From Gigaspora rosea (taxonomy: Eukaryota; Glomeromycota; Glomeromycetes; Diversisporales; Gigasporaceae), in NCBI GenBank assembly GCA_003550325.1, contig QKWP01000636.1, positions 24,508 through 88,507 of the forward strand: 64,000 nt of DNA, written 5' to 3'. The translations under genes and the position numbers were made by a program. Below are positions 1 to 10,957 of this stretch, in pieces (the first letter of the stretch is position 1; each line of letters opens with the position of its first letter). The notes under the pieces were generated by a model that saw only the letters and a program-made list of their open reading frames with translations, made no database searches and was not told where the DNA came from.

Positions 1-362
1 TGAAGTTTTGAATGGAGAATGGCATGAGCATAATTAAAGAATAGTATGAGGTATTGTGAGTGAACTCTTTGACTATCAGAACCATGCTCCGAATAAGATC
101 AAGATATAATCGACACAGCTAAGTCTATGAAAAGCACATGTAATTACTCATTTATTCAGTGCTGAAAATTTATTTTTTCACCTTTTTATCTTTTAAATAT
201 TGATTTTTGTATAGGGGATATTGACCAGTTAGCCCGTAGTTATTATAAAAGTTTAAATTATATTGTTAAAAAGCTGATAGTATTATGTAACGTATACACA
301 ATAGAGAAGCTATTTTTGTAATTAACAATAATAAATTTAAATAAATGTACATTTCTACCCGC
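1..362. other. Gene-free AT-rich stretch
   Basis: No reading frame, RNA gene or clear repeat is visible here. The sequence is ordinary AT-rich spacer leading up to the short element that begins at TAGTGATGGGC. Confidence 0.6.
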
Positions 363-588
363 TAGTGATGGGCAATTACTTATGAGAATCGATAAAAATA
401 AAAAAAAAAAGGGTGAGAAGGATAAAAAAAAAAGAGGGGTAAAGAGAGAGAGGGGTAAAAGTAAGAGAGGGGTAAAAATCGTTCAAAACGGTCTTTTTTT
501 TTTAAGTTTTTTGGCACAACTTGTGGAATATATTTTTATAATCCTTGGTAGCTTACGGATCAAATGGGCTTAAGAGATTTTGAACTCT

Positions 589-633
<45 letters not shown>

Positions 634-915
634 CTGGTGATCCGGGTTAAAATTTTTGTGACGCGATCAAAACACTATGTAATCATTAAAGATCTGCTAA
701 TCGTCATATATCGTTTCAAATAATTACGATTATAACTGATTTATAGATATATAACGATTTAATATAAAAAATGATATATATCGATTTTTATCCAATTAAT
801 CGATATATAATGATATTTTATAATCGATATAAAACGATTAAGTGCTATATATCGATCAATATCTATATATATAAATTTCCTGATGTAACCAACTAATCGA
901 TTAATTTCGATTTCG
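363..915. repeat. hAT-like short element with dispersed 0.4-kb core
   Basis: The stretch opens with TAGTGATGGGC and closes with GTATCACTA, so its outer 7 bases (TAGTGAT) are inverted, as in many hAT-type non-autonomous elements. A core from about 390 to 890 (purine-rich tract, GGAATATATTTTTATAATCC, a roughly 40-base T run, then ATCGATATATA palindromes) recurs at about 35560-36005, which shows it is a dispersed repeat. No convincing 8-bp duplication was found at the ends, so the exact borders are uncertain. The small reading frame inside is purine-rich low complexity and not a gene. Confidence 0.5.
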
Positions 916-916
916 A

Positions 917-1037
917 TTTGTATCACTAGCCGCAGGTTAATCTATGTGGGTCAACCACCCGGGTCGCTACAACTCAACCCGGGTCACCCGACCCACCCGC
1001 GGGTGACCCGGGTGGTGCCACCCGGGTCCAATCACTA
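917..1037. repeat. GC-rich terminal fragment of a hAT-like element
   Basis: This is a sharp island of CCCGGGTCACCCG-type sequence in an AT-rich region, ending in CCAATCACTA. Read on the minus strand it begins TAGTGATTGGACCCGGGTGG, which resembles a hAT terminal inverted repeat. A second patch of similar wording (CTGCCCTGGGTCACCC) lies at about 14020-14035. The fragment directly abuts the polymerase-helicase reading frame and supplies its last 15 or so spurious codons, so it marks the insertion that truncated that gene. The partner end was not found. Confidence 0.5.
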
Positions 1038-4000
1038 CATGATGCGCATTTGTCTTCTTGAATACATTTTAATATGAGGATATAGTCAACTGTTAGATCA
1101 AATTTACGACCTTTTTCTTTGTCCTGGCCTATATATCCGATAAGTTTTTCCTGAATAGACGGTCTCAATTTGTGCTTTAGCTGTCTTTTCTTTTTTGCCT
1201 CCTCAATCTCTTGGGCAATTTCAGGAGGTAATGGAGGCGCTTCAACCCGAATGAGTTGGTTTAAATATTCCACACGACCAACTGCCAAATATATTAGATT
1301 ATCCCAGGCTAAGTTTTCATCAATAATCCAAACACGCTGTGGTGACTTAAGAGTCATCCCCTGACTAGTATGAATAGTCATAGCATATCCAAGTTCCCAA
1401 TCTATGACTTTTTTATCCGCCAACATATCTTTTAAGAATTTGTCAGGAAGTGTATTTAAGGATAAGTATACTATGTCATTTTTTACTAACTCCTTCTTTT
1501 CAGATAGGCTAGGGATCTGGACAAGGCAGTTTTGTTTGCGTCCATCTCTTGGCCTATAAATTAATGGGATTGGAATTTCAGGATATTTTATTTGATGAAG
1601 TTCTAAACATTTTTGGGAAGCAATTCTCCGGGAAAGTATATGTGCTGATAATATGCGATATGAGGGAGTCCATTCCTTTTAGAGACGTTCCCATTTTTCT
1701 ATAGTTGGGAGAATTCCTCGAAATAATTTTGATTGTATTCGATTATTTTGTCGACGCATAGCTTTTTTGAGTTCACGTAATTTAGGACATTTGGCCCGAT
1801 AATCAGTCAAGACTTCTTCATAATAATCGGCATGCTCTTTTAACCAATTATGTGGCATTTCTCCAAAGAATGGTGGAGGTTGCGCATCGTCACCACAACA
1901 AATTACCTGACATTTATGTTCTAACAAATAATTAATGAACATTTCAAGAATATGCTTAGGAACCGTACATACCTCATCCCAAATAACAACTTGTGGAAAT
2001 TTCTTCTCTCCCATGCGTTCAGGTGTCCACTCTCCTACACCATTCCATCGAAAGAAGCTATGCCAGGTTTGGGCTTTCACATTACGTTTTTCTCGAAAAT
2101 CTTTGGCTAATGCATTTGTATGAGTAAAGACAATCATACTTATATTTTTAAATATTCTAATTGCTCGTGTTGTTTTACCGGATCCTCCTCCTCCATTAAG
2201 ATATGAATTTCGACATCTTGTAATAGGATCATGAATTGTTGGTGCAATACTATCTGGAATATCTTTGATCGATTCCCAATGCCTATTCTTTGGCCAGTAT
2301 ACAATATTTGAATTTGGACCATATATTTTTTCGCTCTTATCACGCCATTGACCGGGTTGAATTTCTCGGATTTCTTGTTCTTCTGGTTGATGTAAAAGAG
2401 CATAGGAGTCTGATCTATGTGTCTTGGCACTAGCTCCGCTATAAAACCATTCCCCAAAGCAAAATCTGCAAATAAATGGTTTATGTCTTTTACAGTCATA
2501 TTTTACTAGAGGCATTTTGGTTTTTTGGAACTCTTTAATCCATTTTGTATATTCAGATTTTGAAATAAATAATTCTTCTGGATCAGTACACATTGCACAA
2601 GAAGGATAGTGTGAACATAAATTTGGATCTGACTTTACCTCAACTTGCTCGAAGAATGCCGGTATATTTTCGATCTTATATAAAGCCTCTTTTCGTACAT
2701 ATATAGAATCTGTAGCAATCCTTACTACTTCATTAGGATCAAATCTCCGAAGCATCTCTAACAAATTAATATGCGCATATGCTAACATTGAGGCCCGCAA
2801 ATGTGTATATTGAGGTTGATGTCCCTCGTAATATGTAAGTATGAATCCGAGTGGACATTTTTCTCTTCCGGCAAAAGTTCCAGCATCAGTACAATCTTTG
2901 ATCAAGAAATCAAGCTCACCTTCATCTGTTACAAGTCGATGAGTAAGGCGTTTTTCATCAATCTTGCCACCTTGTGTAAACTTACCTATAATTGCACAAC
3001 TAATATCTCGACTTCTAGGTAGCCATACTTTGGTCTGTTTAGTAAGAGAAATTATTGCCTCTCCAATAGTCACACTTTCTAGAATACCAACCTCAAGAAG
3101 ATATCATAGAAGTACAATAGGTGCCCATCCTTTTTCTTTCCCACATCCTTCTCCACTTCGACATGCAAAATGTTTTCCGTACCAGACGGGAATCGCTGAA
3201 TGTATATTTGATACAAATTTAAAAGATCTTACCTGCGCAAATCCAGTGATATCATCCTCCGGCAATTCTCCATTTACCGCAACTCGAACAAGGTAGTGTG
3301 TTGGATGTCCGAACCTATTGAACCATAGTGTACATTCTTCTTGACCTCGCATGCTTGCTGGATAACATTCTTTCATATCGATACATATGACATCATTGAC
3401 GTGATAATCGGGTGCATTCCAGCGTCCACCATGCCCATGCTCGACACAGGCTTGCCTTATATTTTCATTTACTTTTCCAGATATTGGATGCCATTCATTG
3501 ATTTCATTAGCGAGTCGGCTTCCAGCATGGTTTGAACCAAATACCTGCTCTGCTAAATCAACAACTTTTAGAGACTCTAAAAGAATCGATTTCTTTTCCT
3601 TATTGATTATTCCTTCCCGATATTGCCAATCTATTGTATCATTGACCAGTTGTTTACACGCTTCTATAATTTCTGTATGCTTTTTCTATGTTCTAAATGT
3701 GCGACCATCTTCTAGAACAAACTGGGATATTGTTTGACTCGTATCCCCCACTCCCATAAGCCAGATTGCTTGAGGTCCCCTGAGGGCATTACTGATAGCT
3801 TCCCATGTATAACCCTTATAATATTCGACCATTCGATCTCTTGGGAAGTGCTGGTTTCTTGGAAATGCATGGCCATTATGAACTACCATTCCGATTTCTT
3901 CATACTTACCTGATCGATACTTTCCACTATTAAATATAGTACAATGAGTTATATCAAGTAATGTAATTGGTCGCTTGAGAATTTTTTCTAACTCTGCTAC

Positions 4001-5223
4001 ATCACATACTCGACACCTGGAATGCGCATTTTTTTCTCCCAATCATTTATTTTTTGCCGACGAATTTTTGTGAGTCCATGTCCTCTTTTGGCTTGATCAA
4101 AATGCTCTATTACTAGTTCAGCTACACAGTTAAGTGTACCATCCTTTATAGGCATTAATCGATTGACATCTGGCTTTCAGATTTGATATAATCAATAAAC
4201 TACTGCATTGGTATCAAGTCTTTCTACTTCAGATTGCTCACTGACTTCTCTGACCAGAAATTTTTCATCTATTCCTACCCAAAATCCTGGTTTCGTTTTC
4301 TTTATAAATATAACATTGGGGCCACCCCTGATGTATTTTCTACCTGCCTTTTTTGATTCGCGAATAGGCTCATATTTATCAATAATTTTAAAAGTGATCT
4401 TTGTTTGAGATTTATCTCCATATACAGAATCATTTCTAATAAATTTTACACTTATTAAGAACTCGCCATTGTCAATTGCATTTAAAATTTCTTGGGCTCG
4501 CTCTTCGGTCATCCCAGCTTCATATTTTTTGGATTCTATTTCCGCAAACCAGGTTGAGAAAGCATATTCAGCACCATCTACTTTAAACATGTCTTTTGCT
4601 GTTTGAATACCCTTTTGCAATACTTCCAGATGCCATTCTTTATCTGGAAACGAAACCGGCCAAGGTACTTTTTTATCTAAATCTTTTGGATCTTTTTCAG
4701 ACTCATCTCTTTGGTCAATGATTTCAGGAGTTGGGGTTTCCTTCCCCAAGTCTTTTCTTTGCCTTTTTCTGTATACTTGAGTAATCGGGCCAAATTCTGC
4801 TTCAGAATCTTCTTCTATTGGTTGGGATACTTTGGTTTTCTTTTGCCATTTACTAGAAGACTCTTCCATTAAATCAAACCATTCTATATCTGTTTTTGGG
4901 ACCTTTTTATTAATAATAGTTGGGTTATTTTTTATCTTAGGATTCGCAAGCCAGTTAACCAAATCCTCTATAGATAAATGCATTGTTTGGCCTCTTTTGG
5001 ATCCTTTCTTTTCACGAACATAGACTAGAGGAGATGGAGGATTAGATGCTGGCGATTGAGGTCTGGATATATTAGGGTTAGGTGGATGAACCGGGTTGAG
5101 TATTTGGGTTTGCTTACACTTAAATTTTCTGTTAAGATGATTTGTTAAATCACGAGTCTTTTTAAAGTCATTCTTTCTACATCGAGGACATTGGAGTACC
5201 ATTTTTGATAGTAAGTGAATCAA
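1038..5223 (-). pseudogene. Zinc finger - family B DNA polymerase - SF1 helicase fusion, 3'-truncated
   Basis: One gene of about 1,390 codons read from 5223 down to 1038, with one frameshift near 4035 (an A7 run) and a few in-frame stops. Order: a C2HC finger (CPRC...H...C) near residue 10; a charged linker; the polymerase palm with motif A (CIDMKECYPASM, about 3355-3390), motif B (AIIGKFTQGG, about 2965-3000) and motif C (ATDSIYV, about 2695-2720); a Cys-rich bridge (CSHYPSCAMC and CKRHKPFICRFC); then helicase motifs I (GGGGSGKTT), II (VIWDEV), III (CCGDDAQPPPF), V (IHTSQGMTL) and VI (AVGRVEYLNQL). The palm resembles protein-primed family B enzymes and the motor resembles Pif1/Dda. The element would therefore have carried its own copying machinery, which is inference. 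A terminal CASC may start an HNH-like domain lost to the repeat at 917-1037. No exonuclease motifs or terminal repeats were recognised. Confidence 0.85.
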
Positions 5224-5757
5224 TTCAGTTCTTTGTATTAATAGTACGAAAACTTTTGTACAAATAATAATTAATTATCCTATTTCGATCTTTCAATTGG
5301 CGGGAGATAGCCTGAAAAAATTTATATCTATCCCGAAAAATTTACACCTATTCTATTTTTTTATATCAGGATTACAATCAGAAAGGCATTCAAAAGCAAG
5401 AAAACAAATTAGAGAACTTAAGATTAACAAGCTTCGGAAAGATAAGAAGACAAATTAGCAAACTTAAAGTTAAAAAAAGTTTAGATAGGTAAGAAAACAA
5501 ATTAACAATCTCAATAAGAAGAAGGCATTAGAATTCAATCCCCGTATATAAAAATTTACACCATGATTATAGAGCTTCTAATCTAATTCTAAAGCCAAGT
5601 AGAGTAGCAAAAAATAATATATTTTTTATATATGATAGTGAACCCCATAAGGCCCATGAGGACGATCTAGTAGTATTTTTTTTTACACATAAAAGTCTGC
5701 TCGCCCTCCCTGCTGCTATAGTACAGTATTGGCATATAACCAGGTCATAACAGGTTA
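5224..5757. other. Gene-free stretch upstream of the polymerase-helicase gene
   Basis: This 0.5-kb region would hold the promoter of the minus-strand gene, but no clear signal stands out. From about 5395 to 5525 there are two or three diverged copies of an AAGAAAACAAATTA-type phrase about 60 bases apart. The minus-strand frame at 5567-5782 matches nothing I recognise and has no support as a gene. Confidence 0.5.
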
Positions 5758-6576
5758 GGGTATCCAGGATTATGTGATGCAATGAGGTAAATTATGTGGA
5801 TGAACTGAGGTTAATTATGTGATAGATGCGAAATAAATTTAAGGGTAGGTTGTACAAATTTTCAATTTCATATAAAATCGATTGTAGATCAACTGTGTGT
5901 AACCAATTTATACGATATCATATAATTTACATGTAAACATCATATGATCTGACCAATCAATTCTTTGTACTATCTACAAAAATCATATAGCATCCTACAA
6001 AAATTTAATTATATGTAAAGTTGATTTTTTTTAAAGCAATGGATATTGCGCAACTTCATTATTATAAACAAACTATTTAAAACTGACCTATTAAATAAAT
6101 TTTATACAAATTGGTCAAGATCTTAAAAAAATTTATCAGAAGCATTTTTCTATTTACTATATAAAATTCTAATATACCACGTAGATCATATGAAAAATGA
6201 TCTACGTTCACCCTACCCTTAAATTATACAATCGATTATGCGATTTTTTTTATTGTATACTATATGTAATTAGTTCTATTCTTTGGAATTTTCGGACACT
6301 TGCTGAAAATTTTTACATCAACTATGCTTGTAATTTAGGTTTAGATTCATTCATTTTCTATATCAGAACATTTCGGATTTACCTTCTGCTACCCACCCAA
6401 ATTACAAATTATATATTGCCAAATATTGCTAAATAAAGTTAACGTTTCCCAACAACCAATCATATTTCAACTATGTGACCTAAGTATTTTTTTTTGTCAA
6501 ATTATGCAAAGCATATGTAATACAAAAATTTGGTAAATTATACATATATTATGCTTTCATATAATCCTGAACACCC
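5758..6576. mobile_element. TA-flanked inverted-repeat element
   Basis: The termini GGGTATCCAGGATTATG (left) and CATATAATCCTGAACACCC (right) are imperfect inverted repeats, each bordered by TA (5756-5757 and 6577-6578), as expected for Tc1/mariner-type insertion. There is no transposase frame inside, so it is non-autonomous. A second inverted-repeat element lies inside it at 5838-6223. Confidence 0.6.
5838..6223. repeat. Nested inverted-repeat element ending TTTAAGGGTAGG
   Basis: TTTAAGGGTAGG opens the stretch and CCTACCCTTAAA closes it. The next bases (TTGTAC versus GTTCAC) and a GATC-containing segment further in are also loosely inverted. The 386-bp unit lies wholly inside the TA-flanked element, so it inserted later. 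The duplication at its borders is ambiguous (AATT or TA). Confidence 0.5.
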
Positions 6577-6581
6577 TATAG

Positions 6582-7010
6582 CAGGTCATATTACTAAGTT
6601 CAATTAGTAAAATTATATAACCATGGTTATATAGGGTGTTATTTATTAAAACAGCCCTTTTTTACATAAATTTTATTTTGAGATAATTGAGTTTAATTAT
6701 TTGTTTTGATTTTCGGACTAATCCAGGATTAATTAAATTTCATGATCTTGATTGGTTAAATATAGCAGGTGACTATTGGGTAATCTCGTGATGGGTTGGT
6801 CTTATATGGCCTCGTGTAATTTTTCTTTTACAATTATCTGGATTTTTTATTATACAAGTCGACTTTTATTTATAATTGAAAAATATAGATCATGTCAAAA
6901 TTTATATGAACTCATTTTTCAAAAAATTGCAAAAAAAGTCTGTTTTAATAAATAACACCCCATATGACCTCACTAATTGAACTTAGTATTATGATCTGTT
7001 ATGATCTAGT
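6582..7010. repeat. Foldback element with GGGTGTTATTTATTAAAACAG core
   Basis: An inner pair of inverted repeats (GGGTGTTATTTATTAAAACA at 6634 and its complement ending at 6960) is framed by a second inverted pair (ACTAAGTTCAATTAGT at about 6594 and its complement at about 6973-6988). This could be one element with long imperfect arms or one element inserted symmetrically inside another. No coding capacity is visible. Confidence 0.55.
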
Positions 7011-7179
7011 TATGTGCTAATATTGATGTAGTAATACTTATTTTATAGAATATAATTATTTATATACATGATAGTATAATAGTAACTCTATTGCAGTATT
7101 GTGTATTACAACATTAACTTTAGTTAACAAAAAAAACTACCAGCTTGTTAGAATTTTGATTAATGTCTAGCACTATATA

Positions 7180-7924
7180 GGGGTGAGTCAGTAGAAAAGA
7201 GCCAAATTTTTTCTAAATAAAAGTTTTCTTGAATTAAGCTTAAATATCTTAACAATTATTTTAATAAATTTAATAAATTTTTTTTATTTTAATTCTGTAT
7301 AATTTCAAAATTAAAATAAAAAAAATTTTAACAAATTTGATCAAATAGTTGTCAAAATATTTTAATTTAAAAATTAATAGGCAATTCTCAAGTCAAAATT
7401 TTTTTTTTTATATATAAATTTTACTATAAGTGCGAATGCACAGCGTCTCTATCTAAAACTTTAGTTATACTAAGTTAATCACCTTTCTAGCTTATGAGAC
7501 TTTTGTAAAGCTCATTAAAACGCATCTAACAGTGGTTAGAGCGTCAAAATCGGCTTGGTAGATACTAAGATATCTTTAAAAAACCTTTCTTTTACTATAT
7601 AAATTTCTTTGCAAACAATAGTATTGTTTATAAAGAAATTTATATGGTAAAAAAAAGGTTTTTTAAAGATATCTTGGTATTCACCAAGCTGATTTTGACG
7701 CTCTAACCACTATTAGATGCGTTTTAATAAGCTTTACAAAAGTCTCTTAAGCCAAAAAGGTGATTAACTTAGTATAAAAAAAAGTTTTAGATAGAGACAC
7801 TGTGCATTCGCACTTATAGTAAAATTTATATATAAAAAAAAATTTTGAACCAGTTGACTGGAGAATTGCCTATTAAAAAAATTTTACTAAAAATGATTTG
7901 TCTTTTTTCTACTGACTCACCCCC
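7180..7924. repeat. GGGGTGAGTCAGTAGAAAA short element, interrupted copy
   Basis: It begins GGGGTGAGTCAGTAGAAAAG and ends with the complement (CTACTGACTCACCCC). A second, uninterrupted 190-bp copy at 26363-26552 lets the insertion at 7378-7872 be read exactly: the flanks here join to give the same inner sequence as the intact copy. Confidence 0.75.
7378..7872. mobile_element. TTAA-specific long palindromic (foldback) element, copy 1
   Basis: A 495-bp near-perfect palindrome with arms of about 240 bp, beginning TAGGCAATTCTC and ending GAGAATTGCCTA. It is flanked by TTAA at 7374-7377 and 7873-7876. The empty site in the related element at 26363-26552 carries one TTAA at the matching place. TTAA duplication is known for piggyBac and Kolobok superfamilies; which one mobilises this family cannot be told from a non-coding copy. 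A second copy is at 36086-37192. Confidence 0.85.
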
Positions 7925-8562
7925 ATATTATATATTTTTAACAAACAGTACCTTTTATGCTTAAAACCTGGGTATTATTCATTGCCTTAATTTAACATGT
8001 ATCATATTCAGTTTTTTATATAGTACACACAGGTACTATTCAATTTAAAAATAGCATACTATATCTCTATAAGAATTAAAGAATTTTTAGAGCATTTAAA
8101 AAACAAAACTTAAAATCAATAATAAGAAAAAAAAATTTCAAAAAAATCAGTAATAAAAAAAAAAAAACCCCTGTCAAACTTATTTAAATTTACATCCCTG
8201 CTTACCCAAAAACAATAAATCAGTTGGCACTAAGTAGTAATTTCTAAATCTACATATGAGAGTATAAAAAATACAATATTATAGATGTATAGATAAAAAG
8301 TAAAAGCTATAATTTAATAAAATAAAGCTTAACTTTGACCTTGATTTAAAAGAAAGCTACCTTATAAAGTTGTACCGATCCCTGCGGATTCTTAAAGTAC
8401 ATACTCTAAAATATATTTTTTGTTAGTTATCTTTAGTTCTTACTTCAATGTCAAATTAATAAAGTATCACAAATATTGTATTAAAGATTATCATGTATTA
8501 ATTAAAATTTTGTAGATAATTCTAGAATCAATGCTATTTTTGAAAAAATACCAGACTAAATA
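7925..8562. other. Gene-free AT-rich spacer
   Basis: No coding frame, palindrome or recognised repeat; homopolymer-rich sequence between two short elements. Confidence 0.5.
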
Positions 8563-8732
8563 GGACACTGAAATATACATAGATAGGTCAGATTAATTAT
8601 AAAATTACCAAAAATAAAAAGATTTGCAGAAAACTCTCAAAAATAAACAAAAAATTACTATAAATAGAAAAAATCTCATAAAAAACACCAAAAATACAAA
8701 CCAATACCTGATCTATGTATATTTCGGGGTCC
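8563..8732. repeat. 170-bp TA-flanked short inverted-repeat element
   Basis: GGACACTGAAATATACATAG at the left and a near complement ending GGGGTCC at the right form terminal inverted repeats, bordered by TA at 8561-8562 and 8733-8734. The short A-rich interior has no coding content. Size, ends and TA border fit a Tc1/mariner-type MITE. Confidence 0.65.
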
Positions 8733-9492
8733 TAATTGAATTATTTATATTAGTTTTAGAGTAAATAAATCTTTTTGTTATTTGTAATAACAGTTTTATA
8801 CCAATAAGAATCAAGTTCAGGTATAATATTAACCTGATTGTATCACTTAATTAGTTATGCAGACATATTTGTTTGTGTAAATTTTAAAATTTTAAATTTT
8901 TTAAATAAAACTTTAAAGATTAATTTTAGCTATATACTTTCTAAGTAAAAAATATAATATTAGTTCTGTTTTATTAACTTTATTATAAAAATTTTTTTAA
9001 ATTATTAGATAACTTTGGCGAAATAAAAGTTTAAAGTTTTTGTTTTGGAACTTTTACTATAGAATTATTTCTTTAGATTTTTTCAAATTTTATATGTTCC
9101 CGTCTATAAAAAAAAATTTTACTTCTAATACAAGTCTTAATTTTTACAAGTAAATCATTTAAAATACAATAATAAAAGTTGTCATTCTTTATATAAACTA
9201 CAATATTGTATTAGAAACTATATTTTTAAAACCAATATTTAAAGAATTCACCAAGATATTGTAAAATATTTTTTTGATTAAAAAATTTCTTTAATATTTT
9301 TAGTTTATAAGCAACATAAACTTTTGTCTTATAATATAAATTTAAATAATTTAAAAATATAATCCTTGTTTTTATATATTACCGTATTACTGCGAAATAA
9401 CGATCATGGGCATTATTTTAAAAATCTCATCTCCTAAAAATAGTATACTGTGTTTCGAAATAACGCCTATACACGTCCCGAAATAGCATGCA

Positions 9493-9708
9493 CTATATAT
9501 AGAATACTATATAATCAAATGCATAACAAAAGTGTTCAACGAATGCTTCATATTTATTCTTTTTAGCTTTAATTGCTTCAAGAATAACTATTATTAAATG
9601 TTCAATTAGCGCTACCCTTATTCTAGCAGGATAATAAATTGTTACAGCCATTCTTTTTGATTTAATACTGGAATATAATTTTTGATAATAAACTAATGTT
9701 TTATGCAC
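9493..9708 (-). pseudogene. Short unrecognised frame inside the TTACTG element
   Basis: A 71-residue frame (MHKTLVYYQKLYSS...) with a hydrophobic-helical middle (RVALIEHLIIVILEAIK) and no motif I can name. It may be a scrap of a transposase given its position inside a TIR-bounded insertion, or chance. Low support. Confidence 0.2.
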
Positions 9709-9893
9709 ATCCTTTTAAAGTTAGAACTATAATGGCCTTAGAGTGCTGCGTAATAATGCAAAAAAACAAAGAAGATAAGGTCATAAATCTACAGACAATA
9801 CTTTAAATATGTGCAGGCTTTAAAAAAATAAAATAATTCGCTTTTTACTATTGCTATGTAGAAGTTCAACAATAGGTTAATTGTTCCTATATA

Positions 9894-10096
9894 CAGTCAA
9901 CTCTCTCTAATCCAAACTGCCGGGCTGCTTTTTTTTACTATGTAAAAATTTAGAAAAGTTTAGTTTTCAAAAAGTTATATATGGCTTATCCGAACTCTAT
10001 AATAAAATTTACAAATGTTCTAGGAGATTTTGTTCAGTTTAGAGAGAGTTTAATAATGTTCAGTTTAGAGAGGTTCGGATTAAAGAGAGGCAACTG
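9894..10096. repeat. 203-bp TA-flanked MITE (CAGTCAACTCTCTCTAATCC)
   Basis: Starts CAGTCAACTCTCTCTAATCC and ends GGATTAAAGAGAGGCAACTG, with TA at 9892-9893 and 10097-10098. The CAGT start, TA duplication and inverted ends fit a pogo/mariner MITE. It is the innermost of three nested layers. Confidence 0.75.
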
Positions 10097-10251
10097 TATA
10101 TATAGATTAAGATTTAGATTTTCAGGATAAAAATCAGGTTCTTCAAAATAGCACACATGCATGCACTCAAAATAGCACACAGGTGATCGAAAAACTGCGC
10201 AGGTGCATATTATTTCACAGTAATATAGTATAATACCAAATTTTATTTAAA

Positions 10252-10863
10252 GAGAATAGAAATTTGTCGCACCTGCGACATGTCGCACCCCTAATTCCGA
10301 CCAATCAAATCGCACAATTTTGTAAACAAAAAATTTTAAGTTTTAAAAATTAAAAATTTTACTAGTAAAATATAAAAATAAATAAGCGATATCAAAGCAT
10401 ATAATGTAAAATTTTATTCTGGACAACTTTTTCTAAGTTATAAAGATAAATTGTTTTAGTAAAAAAAACATTTTATAAGAAAAATCAAAAATTTTGAATG
10501 TTAGTATATATATAACTTTTTTTTTACTAATATAATTTATATTTACATTTAAGTATTATAAATAAAATTTTACGCTAAACAATTTAAAAAGGTAGATTAT
10601 TTTAGTAAAAAAAAAGTTTAATATGCGCTAACTTTGGAAAATTTTGAAGTTTCTTATAAATGTTTTTTTTACTAAGACAGTCTATTTTTATGACTTAGAA
10701 AAAGTTGTTCAGAATAAAATTTTATATTATATATGACGTACTATTTTATATATATTTTACACTTTATTAAGTAAAATTTAAAATTTTTAAAAAATAAACT
10801 TTTTTGTCTATAAAATCGTGCGATTTGATTGGTCAAAGCAGGGTGTGACAAATTTATTTTCCC
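10252..10863. mobile_element. MULE-type MITE with 9-bp target-site duplication
   Basis: The ends GAGAATAGAAATTTGTCGCA and (right end, complement) GGGAAAATAAATTTGTCACA are inverted repeats. They are bordered by TTATTTAAA at 10243-10251 and again at 10864-10872. A 9-bp duplication with G-rich first bases is the signature of Mutator-like elements. Excising it restores the sequence seen in the intact related element. Confidence 0.8.
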
Positions 10864-10957
10864 TTATTTAAATATTTAAAAATTAAAAAAATAAATTAAA
10901 ATATATTTATAGTAATTATGCAAACAAATTTGTTTGCAAACTCTAAAAAGTAAGAGA

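Larger units (their letters stand above)
9387..10223. repeat. Inserted element with TTACTGYGAAATAA ends
   Basis: The left TTACTGCGAAATAACG and the right complement ending TTATTTCACAGTAA bound an insertion that is absent from the related intact element. Interior phrases such as AAATAGCACACA recur. It holds a minus-strand frame of 71 codons (9493-9708) of unknown kind and a nested TA-flanked MITE at 9894-10096. The target duplication is not clear. Confidence 0.5.
8843..10957. mobile_element. GCAGGCAAATTTGC-ended element, copy 1, twice interrupted
   Basis: Comparison with the intact copy at 40996-41650 (reverse orientation) shows the same roughly 655-bp element split here by two insertions, at about 9387-10223 and 10252-10863. 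Ends read TCACTTAATTAGTTATGCAG and TTTGCAAACTC...TAAGAGA with TA outside. The interior is non-coding and AT-rich. It lies only 0.66 kb from a third, also interrupted, copy at 11619-15620. Confidence 0.7.

Noticed and set aside
382-573. Lys/Arg-rich small protein
   Set aside because: Lies in the purine-rich tract of a dispersed repeat that is also present, out of frame, at 35560-36005.
590-632. T run of about 40 bases as a retroposon tail
   Set aside because: The second copy of the same repeat has a shorter T run at the matching place with no insertion border, so it is an expanded homopolymer within the repeat.
1170-1364. Plus-strand frames over the polymerase-helicase gene
   Set aside because: Shadows of the minus-strand coding sequence; no motif support.
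5567-5782. Minus-strand 71-codon gene
   Set aside because: No recognisable motif, and it overlaps the end of a TA-flanked element; probably chance.
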